Below are positions 35,253 through 43,147 of a stretch of DNA of 64,000 nt, piece after piece (the first letter of the stretch is position 1; each line of letters starts with the position of its first letter). Source of the DNA: Flavobacteriales bacterium UBA2104 (GTDB lineage Bacteria > Bacteroidota > Bacteroidia > Flavobacteriales_D > Crocinitomicaceae); the NCBI GenBank assembly GCA_002331485.1, contig DCYS01000022.1:137240-201239 (forward strand), read 5' to 3'. The position numbers and the translations under genes are program-made. The notes under the pieces were generated by a model. That model saw nothing but the letters and a program-made list of their open reading frames with translations, was not told where the DNA came from and did no database searches.

Positions 35253-35432
35253 ATGGAACACTCAGGAGAGCATACAACACTTATAGGGACTATTTCAGGT
35301 ACCATACTTAGCGTTGTTGTTACAATAGATCTTCAGGATATTACTAAAACTATTGTTTTGGCGGCTGTTGGTGCTCTTGTGAGTTTTCTGGTGACAAAGT
35401 TACTGAAGTGGCTTTGGAATATTAGGAATTAA
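35253..35432 (+). CDS. 59-residue membrane protein, holin-like topology
   Basis: The short protein MEHSGEHTTLIGTISGTILS continues with VVVTIDLQDITKTIVLAAVG and ALVSFLVTKLLKWLWNIRN. It has two hydrophobic helices (about residues 10-24 and 33-52) and a basic amphipathic end, a layout seen in small holins, but sequence identity to any holin is not proven. It closes the cassette, overlapping none of its neighbours, and its stop lies 3 bp before the convergent gene end at 35435. Confidence 0.6.
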   Translation: MEHSGEHTTLIGTISGTILSVVVTIDLQDITKTIVLAAVGALVSFLVTKLLKWLWNIRN

Positions 35433-35434
35433 AT

Positions 35435-36577
35435 TCATATTATATGTTTCTTACCTGTTTTAAATTTCTTGCTCAGTTTTTTATCCAGATGACTAATACT
35501 TATTTCTGATTCATTTGGGGGTTCTGAATATCCCTTTCTTTGTTTTTTCCAATGTTCCCTATGTCTTAATATCCAATTTTTAAGCTCAGGGAGTTTTGTA
35601 TTGTAGAACTGTTTGATATTAAACTTATGAATTGGATGTGGCTTGTTGATTAATCCATTACCTGGTTCTTTTGTTGGATGCACTTTTTCTAAACACTTTT
35701 CATGACCTAAATAGAATCCATATGGACGATGCAAAAAAGGATGGTTTTCACTATTTTGTTCATGTTTATACCAAACTTGTGCTTCATCTAACAATACAGG
35801 TTTGGTACATATTTCACATAGAATTTTTCTTCTATTTAATAATTTACAGTGAATTGGAGAGATTATAATTCTTTTTAGGTTTAAAAAAATGATTTTCAGT
35901 TTTTCTTTTCTTGTTTGATCAATTGTTTGCCCCATAAGGAAGAATAGTAAACCAAATGCAACAACTAAAGCACCTAATATTGTTGACAAGATCATCCAAA
36001 AACTTATTCCAATAACGAGTATTGTACCACTGAACTGAAGGCAAAAGCCTAGAACCAAAAGAATTGAACCAATTATACCATAGAAGTTCATCACATTGTT
36101 TTTCATTTTGTCTTCTATGGCTAAATCTCCCAAAGTGTACTCTAGCCTAACATTTCTAACAGGTTCAATTTTTTGAGATAAACTAAGGCCAGCCAAAAGT
36201 GTGGCACCAATTACTTCTAGAAGGATTCCGATAATCAAAACTATAGCTCCGGTTGATGATGTTTTGGAGAAATTCGAAAAACTGACTTCAGTGTCATTTA
36301 TTAGTTTTGAATTACTTTGAATGATTTTTCTGAGAGAGTCCAATGCCTTGACCGTTATTCCATTTTGTTTGGATAATTCCTTCAGCGAAGAATCTTGTTT
36401 AATTCTTACCAAATTCAAATTCCTGATTTCTCTGCTTAATGAATCAACAAGAACTTCAATACTTTTTAATGACTCTGTGTTACTAATATTTTGTTGATTA
36501 AGATTATTAGTGGTTTGGCTAAAAGACATGCTGCTAAAAGAAAGAATGAACAGTATGATGGTTAAATATCTTCGCAT
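35435..36577 (-). CDS. hypothetical membrane protein with zinc-ribbon-like tail
   Basis: The 380-residue protein (ATG 36577) has a signal peptide (MRRYLTIILFILSFSSMSFSQ), a coiled-coil stretch (about residues 25-90), three membrane helices (about 105-125, 158-180, 185-205) and a cytosolic C-terminal part with CEICTKPVLLDEAQVW...HRPYGFYLGHEKC, a CxxC...H/C pattern that could bind zinc. The last 80 residues are strongly basic (KKQRKGYSEPP...KKFKTGKKH). I recognise no family. The frame extends to 36607, but the 36577 start gives a proper signal peptide. Confidence 0.65.
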   Translation of the reverse strand: MRRYLTIILFILSFSSMSFSQTTNNLNQQNISNTESLKSIEVLVDSLSREIRNLNLVRIKQDSSLKELSKQNGITVKALDSLRKIIQSNSKLINDTEVSFSNFSKTSSTGAIVLIIGILLEVIGATLLAGLSLSQKIEPVRNVRLEYTLGDLAIEDKMKNNVMNFYGIIGSILLVLGFCLQFSGTILVIGISFWMILSTILGALVVAFGLLFFLMGQTIDQTRKEKLKIIFLNLKRIIISPIHCKLLNRRKILCEICTKPVLLDEAQVWYKHEQNSENHPFLHRPYGFYLGHEKCLEKVHPTKEPGNGLINKPHPIHKFNIKQFYNTKLPELKNWILRHREHWKKQRKGYSEPPNESEISISHLDKKLSKKFKTGKKHII

Positions 36578-36832
36578 AATGTCAATAAATGAACTAACAA
36601 TAGGCAAAATAGTAATATTCTTGAGTCCTATCGGTGCAATTTTACTAATTGTTATATGTGCTTAATTTAAGACTTTTTCGAAATTCAATTTTAATTCCGT
36701 TTTATGGGGGTAAACAACATAAACAGGAACATTTGAGAATCGCTCTTCATGGATTCCTAAAATCAATCGATATGCGCTCTCATAATTGTCTATTAGCTTA
36801 TGACCTACATACATGGCTTCGATGGTCTTAGG

Positions 36833-37429
36833 TTAGTAATATAGTATGCGATTCTTTTCTTCACTTAGCTCTGCAATTATTCGCCATTCTTTCTCATAAC
36901 TCCAGTGGTTCAATTTGTTTGTAAACACGTAGTGCTGAGCAAACGGGAATTCTCGCTTTATTGGTTTTAATGTTGTTGGATAAATTACTCTTGTTAGTGT
37001 ATGTTTTTTTAATTGTCCGGATCGAGGAAGAACTTGAATGTTGTTCCCTTCAAATTTTAGTGCAAAACCTTGATAGTTATTCGTATAATGAGCCCACATT
37101 AGGTGATTGTCAATTGTTTCAGAAAATGAGAAAACCCCAATATTCCCATATTTATTCCTTTGCGGAATTTGTAGTTTTTCTATTTCTACATTATCGTTAT
37201 TCTCAATCAAATTAATATTACAATCAAATGGGTCGTTAAAATCCACTGGATTAGATAAATAGAAGTAATTGTTCAAAAGCGCATCTAAATTATTGATGTT
37301 TAGAGAGTAAAATTTATACAATACCTCTGCTTCTTTTGACAAGGACTGTTGATTTTTATGGTAATCCCAATGTCCAGTATCACAATTGTGTACAATAGTA
37401 TATTCATCATCTATTTTGAACTCTTTCAT
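36833..37429 (-). CDS. DUF2971 domain protein
   Basis: The 198-residue protein shows the DUF2971 pattern: LYKFYSLN...LYLSNPVDFNDPFDCNIN near residues 40-75, GVFSFSETIDNHLMWAHYTNNYQGFALKFEG, and YEKEWRII close to the end. The domain is often found in accessory islands and some toxin or defence settings, but its activity is not established. It stands alone; an AT-rich gap separates it from the hypothetical genes upstream. Confidence 0.8.
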   Translation of the reverse strand: MKEFKIDDEYTIVHNCDTGHWDYHKNQQSLSKEAEVLYKFYSLNINNLDALLNNYFYLSNPVDFNDPFDCNINLIENNDNVEIEKLQIPQRNKYGNIGVFSFSETIDNHLMWAHYTNNYQGFALKFEGNNIQVLPRSGQLKKHTLTRVIYPTTLKPIKREFPFAQHYVFTNKLNHWSYEKEWRIIAELSEEKNRILYY

Positions 37430-37535
37430 TATTTCGTTTAATTATGACATAAGAAACAAATACTTTTATCCAATTTATGGGATGAATATAAATTTAATAA
37501 AATTCATAGATTTTGTAAGTGATCAATATTTTCTT

Positions 37536-37562
37536 AAAAAAACAGCCCGCTTTCACGGACTG
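37536..37562 (-). terminator. terminator after the 64-residue hypothetical gene
   Basis: On the minus strand CAGTCCG-TGAAAG-CGGGCTG forms a 7-bp stem (one G-T pair) followed by seven T residues. It lies 40 bp beyond the stop codon at 37602. Confidence 0.7.
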
Positions 37563-37601
37563 CCGACAGAAACAATAAAATGAACTCAGAGGGACACCCG
37601 A

Positions 37602-37796
37602 TTACCCGGTTAGAGTTATTTGTGTTTTGATTTGCCTGACCGTGAAGGTTTGATTACTTTTTCGCAATACTGATAGAGCATTATAAATTTCACTCTTTTT
37701 TGACCTGGGGGTGATTGAATGATCTTTGTTTTGATCTTTTCCATCTCCGAAGAGATTTCTTTTTTGGGCATTGATCTTAAAATACTTTTGATCCAT
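37602..37796 (-). CDS. small hypothetical protein
   Basis: The 64-residue basic protein begins MDQKYFKINAQKRNLFGDGK and ends with TFTVRQIKTQITLTG. It has no membrane segment. It lies 32 bp downstream of the cysteine-motif gene and before a terminator on the same strand, which supports expression, but no function can be given. Confidence 0.45.
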   Translation of the reverse strand: MDQKYFKINAQKRNLFGDGKDQNKDHSITPRSKKSEIYNALSVLRKSNQTFTVRQIKTQITLTG

Positions 37797-37828
37797 GCTG
37801 GATTTAAGTTATATATATTTTTAGAATT

Positions 37829-38248
37829 TTAATTATTGATTAATCGATTTGCCAGGACAAGCTTTAGCTGTGATATGCATTCCTGTAATTTCATGTAATT
37901 CAACTCTTGTTGTTTCAAGGATTGTAGTTTTTGGAAAACCCCATCTGCTTTGCCCGGGTTTTCTAATGCTGCTTGCAGCCTGGTTTCGATGAGATTGATG
38001 AGATCTTTTTTTCGGATGAACGGGATCACGGATCCAACCAGAGTAGCTTGAAACTTATTTCCTTGCCAGAGGGCGTATAATAACCAGTAGATCTTTTCTT
38101 TTTCTTCTTTTGTATCGCATTGACAGACAAAACAATTTGGACATGGTTTCTCTAATGGTTTCCCACTGTTAAGTCCTTTGGATAGAATGAATAGATCATT
38201 TGATCCGTATTTGCCTCCGGCGAAGGTTCTGATTTTTTGATTAAGCAT
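37829..38248 (-). CDS. hypothetical protein with PCPNCFVCQC motif
   Basis: The 139-residue protein (ATG 38248, MLNQKIRTFAGGKYG) has the segment KPCPNCFVCQCDTKEEKEKIYWLLYALWQG (about residues 40-70) and SVIPFIRKKDLINLIETRL, then a helical end. Four cysteines spaced C-x2-C-x2-C-x-C may bind a metal. Proteins of this look are frequent on integrative elements of Bacteroidota, but the role is unknown. It is the upstream gene of a two-gene minus-strand unit ending at the terminator at 37536. Confidence 0.6.
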   Translation of the reverse strand: MLNQKIRTFAGGKYGSNDLFILSKGLNSGKPLEKPCPNCFVCQCDTKEEKEKIYWLLYALWQGNKFQATLVGSVIPFIRKKDLINLIETRLQAALENPGKADGVFQKLQSLKQQELNYMKLQECISQLKLVLANRLINN

Positions 38249-38585
38249 AATTATGGTTTTAAATATTATGCTCATCGTCGCTACGCTCCGCGAGAATCAT
38301 CCAAAAGAAAAAGTGAAAAAAATGACCAGAAACGGCCGAAAAAAAGGAAAAAAGAAAGCCCATACCTTCAGGGCTGTGTAGAGGGCTTGTCAAGGTTTTT
38401 GAATCAAAAATACTATCCGACGTTAGGAGGATGGAGATTTTTTATGCAAAACCCGTAGGGCTTGACCTTTACTAGACCATGGAGCAGCCCTATCTTTGGT
38501 TTTATTTTTTTGTTTTTAGTATCCATGGGAGATGTTTGATTGGTTGCGTATATTTGAAATTAAAAATTTATTCAATTGGAAAATT
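38249..38585. other. intergenic stretch with one imperfect hairpin
   Basis: There is no convincing gene. TAGGGCT (38456-38462) and AGCCCTA (38486-38492) are inverted repeats around a 23-nt loop. The rest is low-complexity A-rich sequence. Confidence 0.35.
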
Positions 38586-39107
38586 ATGAGTTTAGTCGAA
38601 ATCAAACGTGGAACAATTAATGATCTTGTCGATTTAATTGATATTGGAAGGAAGACTTTTTGTGAGACTTTTGCGAAGGATAACTCTGAAGAGAATATGA
38701 ATAAATATCTTGAAGAAGGATTTTCTGCGGATAAAGTTAGGGCTGAAATCAATGATCCAAATTCCATGTTTTATCTTGCTATGGTTAGTGATCAAGTTAT
38801 TGGATATTTAAAATTGAATTTTGGGCAATCGCAAACTGAGTTGAATGATGAATCTTCTCTTGAAATTGAAAGGATTTACGTTTTAAAAGAACTTCACGGT
38901 GAAGGTGTTGGTCAGAAGTTATATGAGAAAGCTGTAGATATTGCTAGGGAGAAGGAAGTCAACTATATATGGTTGGGAGTTTGGGAAAAGAACCCTCGAG
39001 CAATTCGGTTTTATGAAAAGAATGGTTTTGTTGAATTCGATAAACATGTTTTTCGATTAGGCGATGATGGTCAGACGGATATTATGATGAAGTTAAAGTT
39101 AAAGTAA
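38586..39107 (+). CDS. GNAT-family N-acetyltransferase
   Basis: The 173-residue protein (ATG 38586, MSLVEIKRGTINDLVDLI) carries GNAT motifs: ESSLEIERIYVLKELHGEGVGQKLYEKAVDIA, where the HGEGVGQ stretch binds acetyl-CoA, and WLGVWEKNPRAIRFYEKNGFVEF near the C-terminus. It transfers an acetyl group to an amine in the cytoplasm; the substrate is unknown. The frame is open up to 38532, but the 38586 start matches the family's N-terminus. Confidence 0.9.
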   Translation: MSLVEIKRGTINDLVDLIDIGRKTFCETFAKDNSEENMNKYLEEGFSADKVRAEINDPNSMFYLAMVSDQVIGYLKLNFGQSQTELNDESSLEIERIYVLKELHGEGVGQKLYEKAVDIAREKEVNYIWLGVWEKNPRAIRFYEKNGFVEFDKHVFRLGDDGQTDIMMKLKLK

Positions 39108-39205
39108 TTAAATCATCTGAAAACTGAAACCAAAATTTCAACTAAATAGAACAGGAAAAAGAGCCTTCAGCTATTAAATCAATTAAGTACGAAGAGAAAA
39201 GCTAT

Positions 39206-40100
39206 TCAATTACAAGAAAGCTTATAAACGAAGGACGCGAGCCGTTCTGCGAGTGGAGCGAAGGTGGAAGCCAGGGATGGATGTGGAACAGACAACTGGC
39301 GACCTATGTTTTTTGAACACAATCCCGATTTAGTGTTTGTTGGTTTTTGAATAGCAAAAGCCTTACAAACACTTAGTCGGGAGCAGCCTGAGCGACTAGC
39401 AGGCGAGCCAAACAACAAGCGGCGGCTGCCCCCTATATCACAGAGCGAGAGTGAGAGCGGAGGAACGGAGCGGAACGAGCAACCTTTTTGGGGTTTTAGG
39501 GGGCAGGAGTAGCCGCGACTGAACGAGGAGGCACCCACGAGAAGAAAGCAAGTGGAGTGTGGCGCGCGCAATTCTGAGCACGACACAATGGAACGGTCCC
39601 GAATAAGGGTGGGTTTTGGTTAGGGATTGTGACTTTTACTGATAAGCAAAAGGCTACAAGAACTTACCAAAAGACACTTGTATACCCTTTTCGGGATGCT
39701 TTCTGAACAGGGAGGTGCTGACGAGTGAAGACCACTTTTCCTGTGGGGTTCATTCTTGGGATGATGGTTGATTATTGGGGTTAGGTTTATTTCAGGGTTG
39801 GCAAGGGCACTTTTGTATGGGTTGTTTTCTCATTTTGTATACTATTGAGATTGGAAAATGTATTTATTATAACAAGGAGTTGTGCTCTTGCCGTGAGGAG
39901 TGGAAGGCTTTTTGCTTTTTGGAGGAACGGAAAAAAGTAAAGTGCCTGAAACGGGGCTGTGTGTTGGGGAAAATAAGCTCCCCCTCGATACAAAATGACT
40001 TTCACTACGTTTCGTCATTTCACTCGGGGACCGCTTCTTTCAAAAAATGGTTTTATGGGGGTGCTTATTGTGGGGAGCTGGAAGTGAATGCTGATTGAGA
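39206..40100 (+). ncRNA. G-rich hairpin-rich region, candidate structured RNA
   Basis: About 0.9 kb between the acetyltransferase and fur genes is richer in G and C than its surroundings and has no believable gene. Paired elements include TCCCGATTTAGTGTTTGT (39323-39340) with ACAAACACTTAGTCGGGA (39365-39382), GCGGCGGCTGCCCCCT (39419-39434) with AGGGGGCAGGAGTAGCCGC (39498-39516), and AGCTCCCC (39976-39983) with GGGGAGCT (40072-40079), which encloses AAATGAC / GTCATTT (39993-40020). The nested stems suggest a folded RNA; the strand given is a guess from the G-rich side. No promoter is identified. Confidence 0.4.
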
Positions 40101-40396
40101 GAAGGTAGGTACGGACTGAACGAATAAAGTATTGACTGGAAGCGTGGGAGTGTGCATTTTGACTTTGCTCAATGAACATGATGAAAGTTTAAAAGGAATT
40201 TACGTCCTGGTGGAATTTCTACAGAGTTCAATGACCAAATTGGAAAGCTTGCTTTGGCGTGACTTAGTTCACTATAGAAACACACAGGTGGATGGATAAA
40301 GAAATAGACATTGGAAGTACTTTCTTATAAATATCGAATGGATAAGAGAAAACCCACTAATAAACCCATTTTAAAATTATCTAAAATTTCAATTGG

Positions 40397-40831
40397 TTAT
40401 GCACATTTTACACACAAACCTTTAACAACTAGGTTGACTTCTTCACCAATAAATTTTTCTGGCAAACTGATTTTAGGTATTTTATGGGTAGGTAAACAAA
40501 AGGTTTCATCGCACCCACGACATTGAAAGTGTACATGAAGGTCTCTCTCCATATGACAGGTGCAACCAACTTCACAAGCAGCATACTTTGGAGTACCAGC
40601 ACTATCTATTATACTGTGTACTAATCCTTTTTTTTCAAAAGTCTTTAATGTTCTGTAAATTGTCACTCTATCTGATTTTTCGAAAGATCTTTCAATATCT
40701 GATAGACTCATAGTGACTTCACTTTTCATTAAAACGTTTAACACAAGTATACGCATTGGTGTTAAACGTATGTTTTTTTCAACTAATCTTTGTTCAGTTT
40801 CATTATTTTTCATTTTGTCTTCCAATTTCAA
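40397..40831 (-). CDS. Fur-family metal-responsive repressor
   Basis: The 144-residue protein has a winged helix (RLVEKNIRLTPMRILVLNVL...DRVTIYRTLKTFEKKGLV) and the Fur-type metal-binding tail: HVHFQCRGCDETFC and CVKC. It is a DNA-binding repressor of metal uptake or efflux genes such as Fur, Zur or PerR; the metal cannot be told from the sequence. Its start overlaps the CDF gene stop by 4 bp (ATGA), so it is the last gene of the metal-transport operon. A candidate palindromic target lies at 57871-57883 in front of the TonB receptor gene (inference). Confidence 0.88.
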   Translation of the reverse strand: MKLEDKMKNNETEQRLVEKNIRLTPMRILVLNVLMKSEVTMSLSDIERSFEKSDRVTIYRTLKTFEKKGLVHSIIDSAGTPKYAACEVGCTCHMERDLHVHFQCRGCDETFCLPTHKIPKISLPEKFIGEEVNLVVKGLCVKCA

Positions 40832-41715
40832 ATTTCATTTGTGTGATAATTTTCATCAATTTCTTCAAACTCAATTGTAATATGTTGGATGGGCTCATTA
40901 TTTAAAACCGAATGGATTTTTTTCTTAATTTTAGCTATAGAAGATAATCGCAAATCTTTTTTTAAACGAATATGCATGGTTAAGATATTATAATTACCAT
41001 CTAAAGACCAAATATGACAGTCATGAACTTCAGATATTACTGATATATCCTTTACTTTTTTTTGAATATCAATCAATGAAACTTCCTTTGGAGTGCCTTG
41101 CAGAATAACCCTCATACTCTTTTTTAAATTTCGATACACGTTGTATAGGACAAAGATTGAAATTAGTATCGATAGGAGAGGATCGACAAAAGGAAGGTCA
41201 AAGTATATCATAACAATTGAACCAATCAATACAGCTACCCATCCCAAAACGTCTTCTAATAAGTGAAGAGAAACAACCTTTTCATTCAAGGATTTACCCT
41301 TTCGAAGTTTAAAGACTGCTGCCCCATTGACCACAACTCCCAATATTGCAAGATAAAGCATACCTTGAGCGTTTGTTTCTTCAGGATTAAATAATTCAGG
41401 AATTGCTTTGGAAAGAATGAAAATAGAGCCGACTACTAATACAATTGAATTGATGATTGCTCCTAGCAAAGAAAATCGCTTATAGCCATAAGAGAATTTT
41501 TTGGTACTCCCTTTTTTAGATAATCTCTGAAAGTACCACGAAAGTCCCAAACTCAGACTATCTCCCAAATCATGAAGTGCATCTGAAAGTATGGCCAGAC
41601 TATTAGTATAAAGACCACCAATGATTTCTACGATGGTAAAACCAAGATTAAGAAAAAAGGCTATTTTTATATTGCCTTCTGAATGGTTATGTGAATGATT
41701 GTGAGTATTGCTCAT
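40828..41715 (-). CDS. cation diffusion facilitator family transporter
   Basis: The 295-residue protein has a His-rich N-terminus (SNTHNHSHNHSEGN) and six predicted membrane helices with the CDF signatures SLAILSDALHDLGDSLSLGLS (HxxxD and DxxxD metal sites), followed by a cytosolic domain (about residues 205-295, HDCHIWSLDGNYNILTMHIRL). It should export zinc or other divalent metals in exchange for protons. It is 2 bp from the upstream truncated-type transporter and overlaps fur by 4 bp, forming an operon. Confidence 0.92.
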   Translation of the reverse strand: MSNTHNHSHNHSEGNIKIAFFLNLGFTIVEIIGGLYTNSLAILSDALHDLGDSLSLGLSWYFQRLSKKGSTKKFSYGYKRFSLLGAIINSIVLVVGSIFILSKAIPELFNPEETNAQGMLYLAILGVVVNGAAVFKLRKGKSLNEKVVSLHLLEDVLGWVAVLIGSIVMIYFDLPFVDPLLSILISIFVLYNVYRNLKKSMRVILQGTPKEVSLIDIQKKVKDISVISEVHDCHIWSLDGNYNILTMHIRLKKDLRLSSIAKIKKKIHSVLNNEPIQHITIEFEEIDENYHTNEI

Positions 41716-41717
41716 AA

Positions 41718-42512
41718 TTATTTTGCAAGTTTTAGTATTCTAAACGCGCCTCTTATCACAAAGGTAAACACTATACCTCCAATTACGAGATCGGGCCAAT
41801 TATTGTTCAGGAAATAGACCAAGCCTCCTGCCAAAATCACTCCACCATTCACAATAATGTCATTTGATGTAAAAATAGCGCTAGCTTGCATGTGAGCTTC
41901 ATCACTCTTAGCTTTATTGATTAGCCAGAGCGAAATGAGGTTACCGATGAGAGCCATAAATGAAATAATAATCATCCATTGAAATAAGGGCGCTTCACTA
42001 TCACTAAAAAACCTCCGTAATACTTCTGAAAAACCTAAGAATGCTAATGCCATTTGAAAATAACCGCTAAATTTCGCTACTTTCTTCTTTCTGGAAACAG
42101 CACCACCAACTGCAAACAGACTTAGTGCATACACGATGGAGTCGGCCAACATATCCAATGAGTCGGCTATCAAGCCCATAGAGTTCGATATCCAGCCGGT
42201 AGTCATCTCGACTATAAAAAAGCAGAAATTGATACCCAGCACCCACCAAAGTATTTTTCGCTGTTGGGAGTCATCAGTAGCTAATGGCAAATCAGCTTCA
42301 TATTCCGTACTTTCCAAGTGGTCATTGAGCTTAAGTTCACGAATGGCCTGATGGATCTTGTCTACTTCTTCCGTGTGATATACCTCCAGTTTACGATTGG
42401 GAATATCAAATGAAAGTTGCTTTACCTCACTATAAGGCTCCAGCTTCATGCGGATCATCTGCTCCTCTGATGGGCAGTCCATTTTTGTTATTATGAATGT
42501 GCTTTTTTTCAA
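41718..42512 (-). CDS. CDF-like cation transporter with HMA-like N-terminus, no cytosolic C-domain
   Basis: The 264-residue protein starts with a ferredoxin-like metal domain (about residues 1-70) whose motif is MDCPSEEQM, that is one Cys and two Glu instead of CxxC. A membrane part follows with CDF helices (GLIADSLDMLADSIVYALSLFAVGG carries the metal-binding DxxxD). It stops after helix six (RILKLAK) and has no C-terminal cytosolic domain. It probably transports a divalent metal, perhaps together with the full-length CDF protein encoded 2 bp downstream. Confidence 0.85.
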   Translation of the reverse strand: MKKSTFIITKMDCPSEEQMIRMKLEPYSEVKQLSFDIPNRKLEVYHTEEVDKIHQAIRELKLNDHLESTEYEADLPLATDDSQQRKILWWVLGINFCFFIVEMTTGWISNSMGLIADSLDMLADSIVYALSLFAVGGAVSRKKKVAKFSGYFQMALAFLGFSEVLRRFFSDSEAPLFQWMIIISFMALIGNLISLWLINKAKSDEAHMQASAIFTSNDIIVNGGVILAGGLVYFLNNNWPDLVIGGIVFTFVIRGAFRILKLAK

Positions 42513-42576
42513 GTGTTTTTTTATTTACCCGTTAGTTTAGTTGGCAAAAGCAGTTGGCAGTTTGCAAAAGGTACCG

Positions 42577-42954
42577 TCATTTATTTCTTGGTTTATATTT
42601 TTCGGGGTTTTCAATCATATGGTTGAGCATTCGACCTACCTCTTCTGATTTAACGACAAGTTCATTTCGCTCTCCTTCCGATATATATTGGCAGGCCAAA
42701 GCAAAATCAAGAGAAATCTGAGTTTCAGAGTTTTCCATATCTGCATCACTCATTTTACTTGAGAAGTGCTTTGGATATTGACGTTTTCTATATCCTTCGC
42801 CAATAGCCCGACACACTGATCGTGAAGATCTTCTTAATTGATCAGTCAGCGCATACTTCTCTTCGGATGGAAATTTCTTAGTAACCTCAAACACCTCCAT
42901 CGCCAGCGAAAATGCTTTCTTGAAAACAGTCAAATCACGAAAACTACCTGCCAT
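42577..42954 (-). CDS. four-helix-bundle (23S rRNA intervening-sequence-like) protein
   Basis: The 125-residue protein MAGSFRDLTVFKKAFSLAME continues with VTKKFPSEEKYALTDQLRRSSRSVCRAIGEGY and ALACQYISEGERNELVVKSEEVGRMLN, the pattern of the four-helix-bundle family first found in 23S rRNA intervening sequences. The family's role is not established; members also occur in diversity-generating elements. It is embedded in a repeat-flanked element within a metal-resistance operon. The frame opens slightly earlier at 42960. Confidence 0.9.
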   Translation of the reverse strand: MAGSFRDLTVFKKAFSLAMEVFEVTKKFPSEEKYALTDQLRRSSRSVCRAIGEGYRKRQYPKHFSSKMSDADMENSETQISLDFALACQYISEGERNELVVKSEEVGRMLNHMIENPEKYKPRNK

Positions 42955-43006
42955 AACCACCTGCCTTTACTTTCTTTGGTCTGATAAATGTCTTGATCTC
43001 TTTCAT
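42944..43006 (-). pseudogene. P-II gene fragment interrupted by the four-helix element
   Basis: From the ATG at 43006 the frame encodes MKEIKTFIRPKKVK, which matches the first 14 residues of the intact P-II-like protein at 47615-47950 (MKEIKAFIKPKRAQ), then diverges into AGGYGR and stops. The rest of the P-II gene is missing; the adjoining DNA is the four-helix-bundle gene. It is probably a remnant cut by the insertion. Confidence 0.7.
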
Positions 43007-43147
43007 ATTGTTAGTTGTTTTATTTCTTTCCATCTTTTTAAGTTGGCAATAGGCAAATAGCAATTGGCAAAAGTTGTCGCGGTTAAGCTTCCTTGCCAAC
43101 TGTTTTTTTTCTCTTTGCCAACTGCCCAGTGCCAACTTTTAAAAATT

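Larger units (their letters stand above)
42538..43140 (-). mobile_element. four-helix-bundle gene element flanked by GTTGGCAA-type repeats
   Basis: A gene for a four-helix-bundle protein is flanked by short tracts that repeat a TTGGCAA / TTGCCAA core: GTTGGCAAAAGCAGTTGGCA at 42540-42559, and several copies between 43041 and 43138 (AGTTGGCAATAGGCAAATAG, CTTGCCAACTG, TTTGCCAACTGCCC). The right part has split a P-II gene after its 14th codon. Such repeat tracts around these genes are frequent in Bacteroidota, and this copy looks like an insertion in an operon. Confidence 0.55.

Noticed and set aside
39206..39586. ORF of 126 residues on the minus strand (MSCSELRAPHSTCFLLVG...)
   Set aside because: It lies in the hairpin-rich G-rich region and its composition follows that region. 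No domain is recognised, so it is treated as an artefact of GC content.
39775..40098. ORF of 107 residues on the plus strand in the G-rich region, with an opposing ORF at 39787-40005
   Set aside because: Two overlapping ORFs on opposite strands, no recognised domain, and overlap with the strong inverted repeats point to non-coding sequence.
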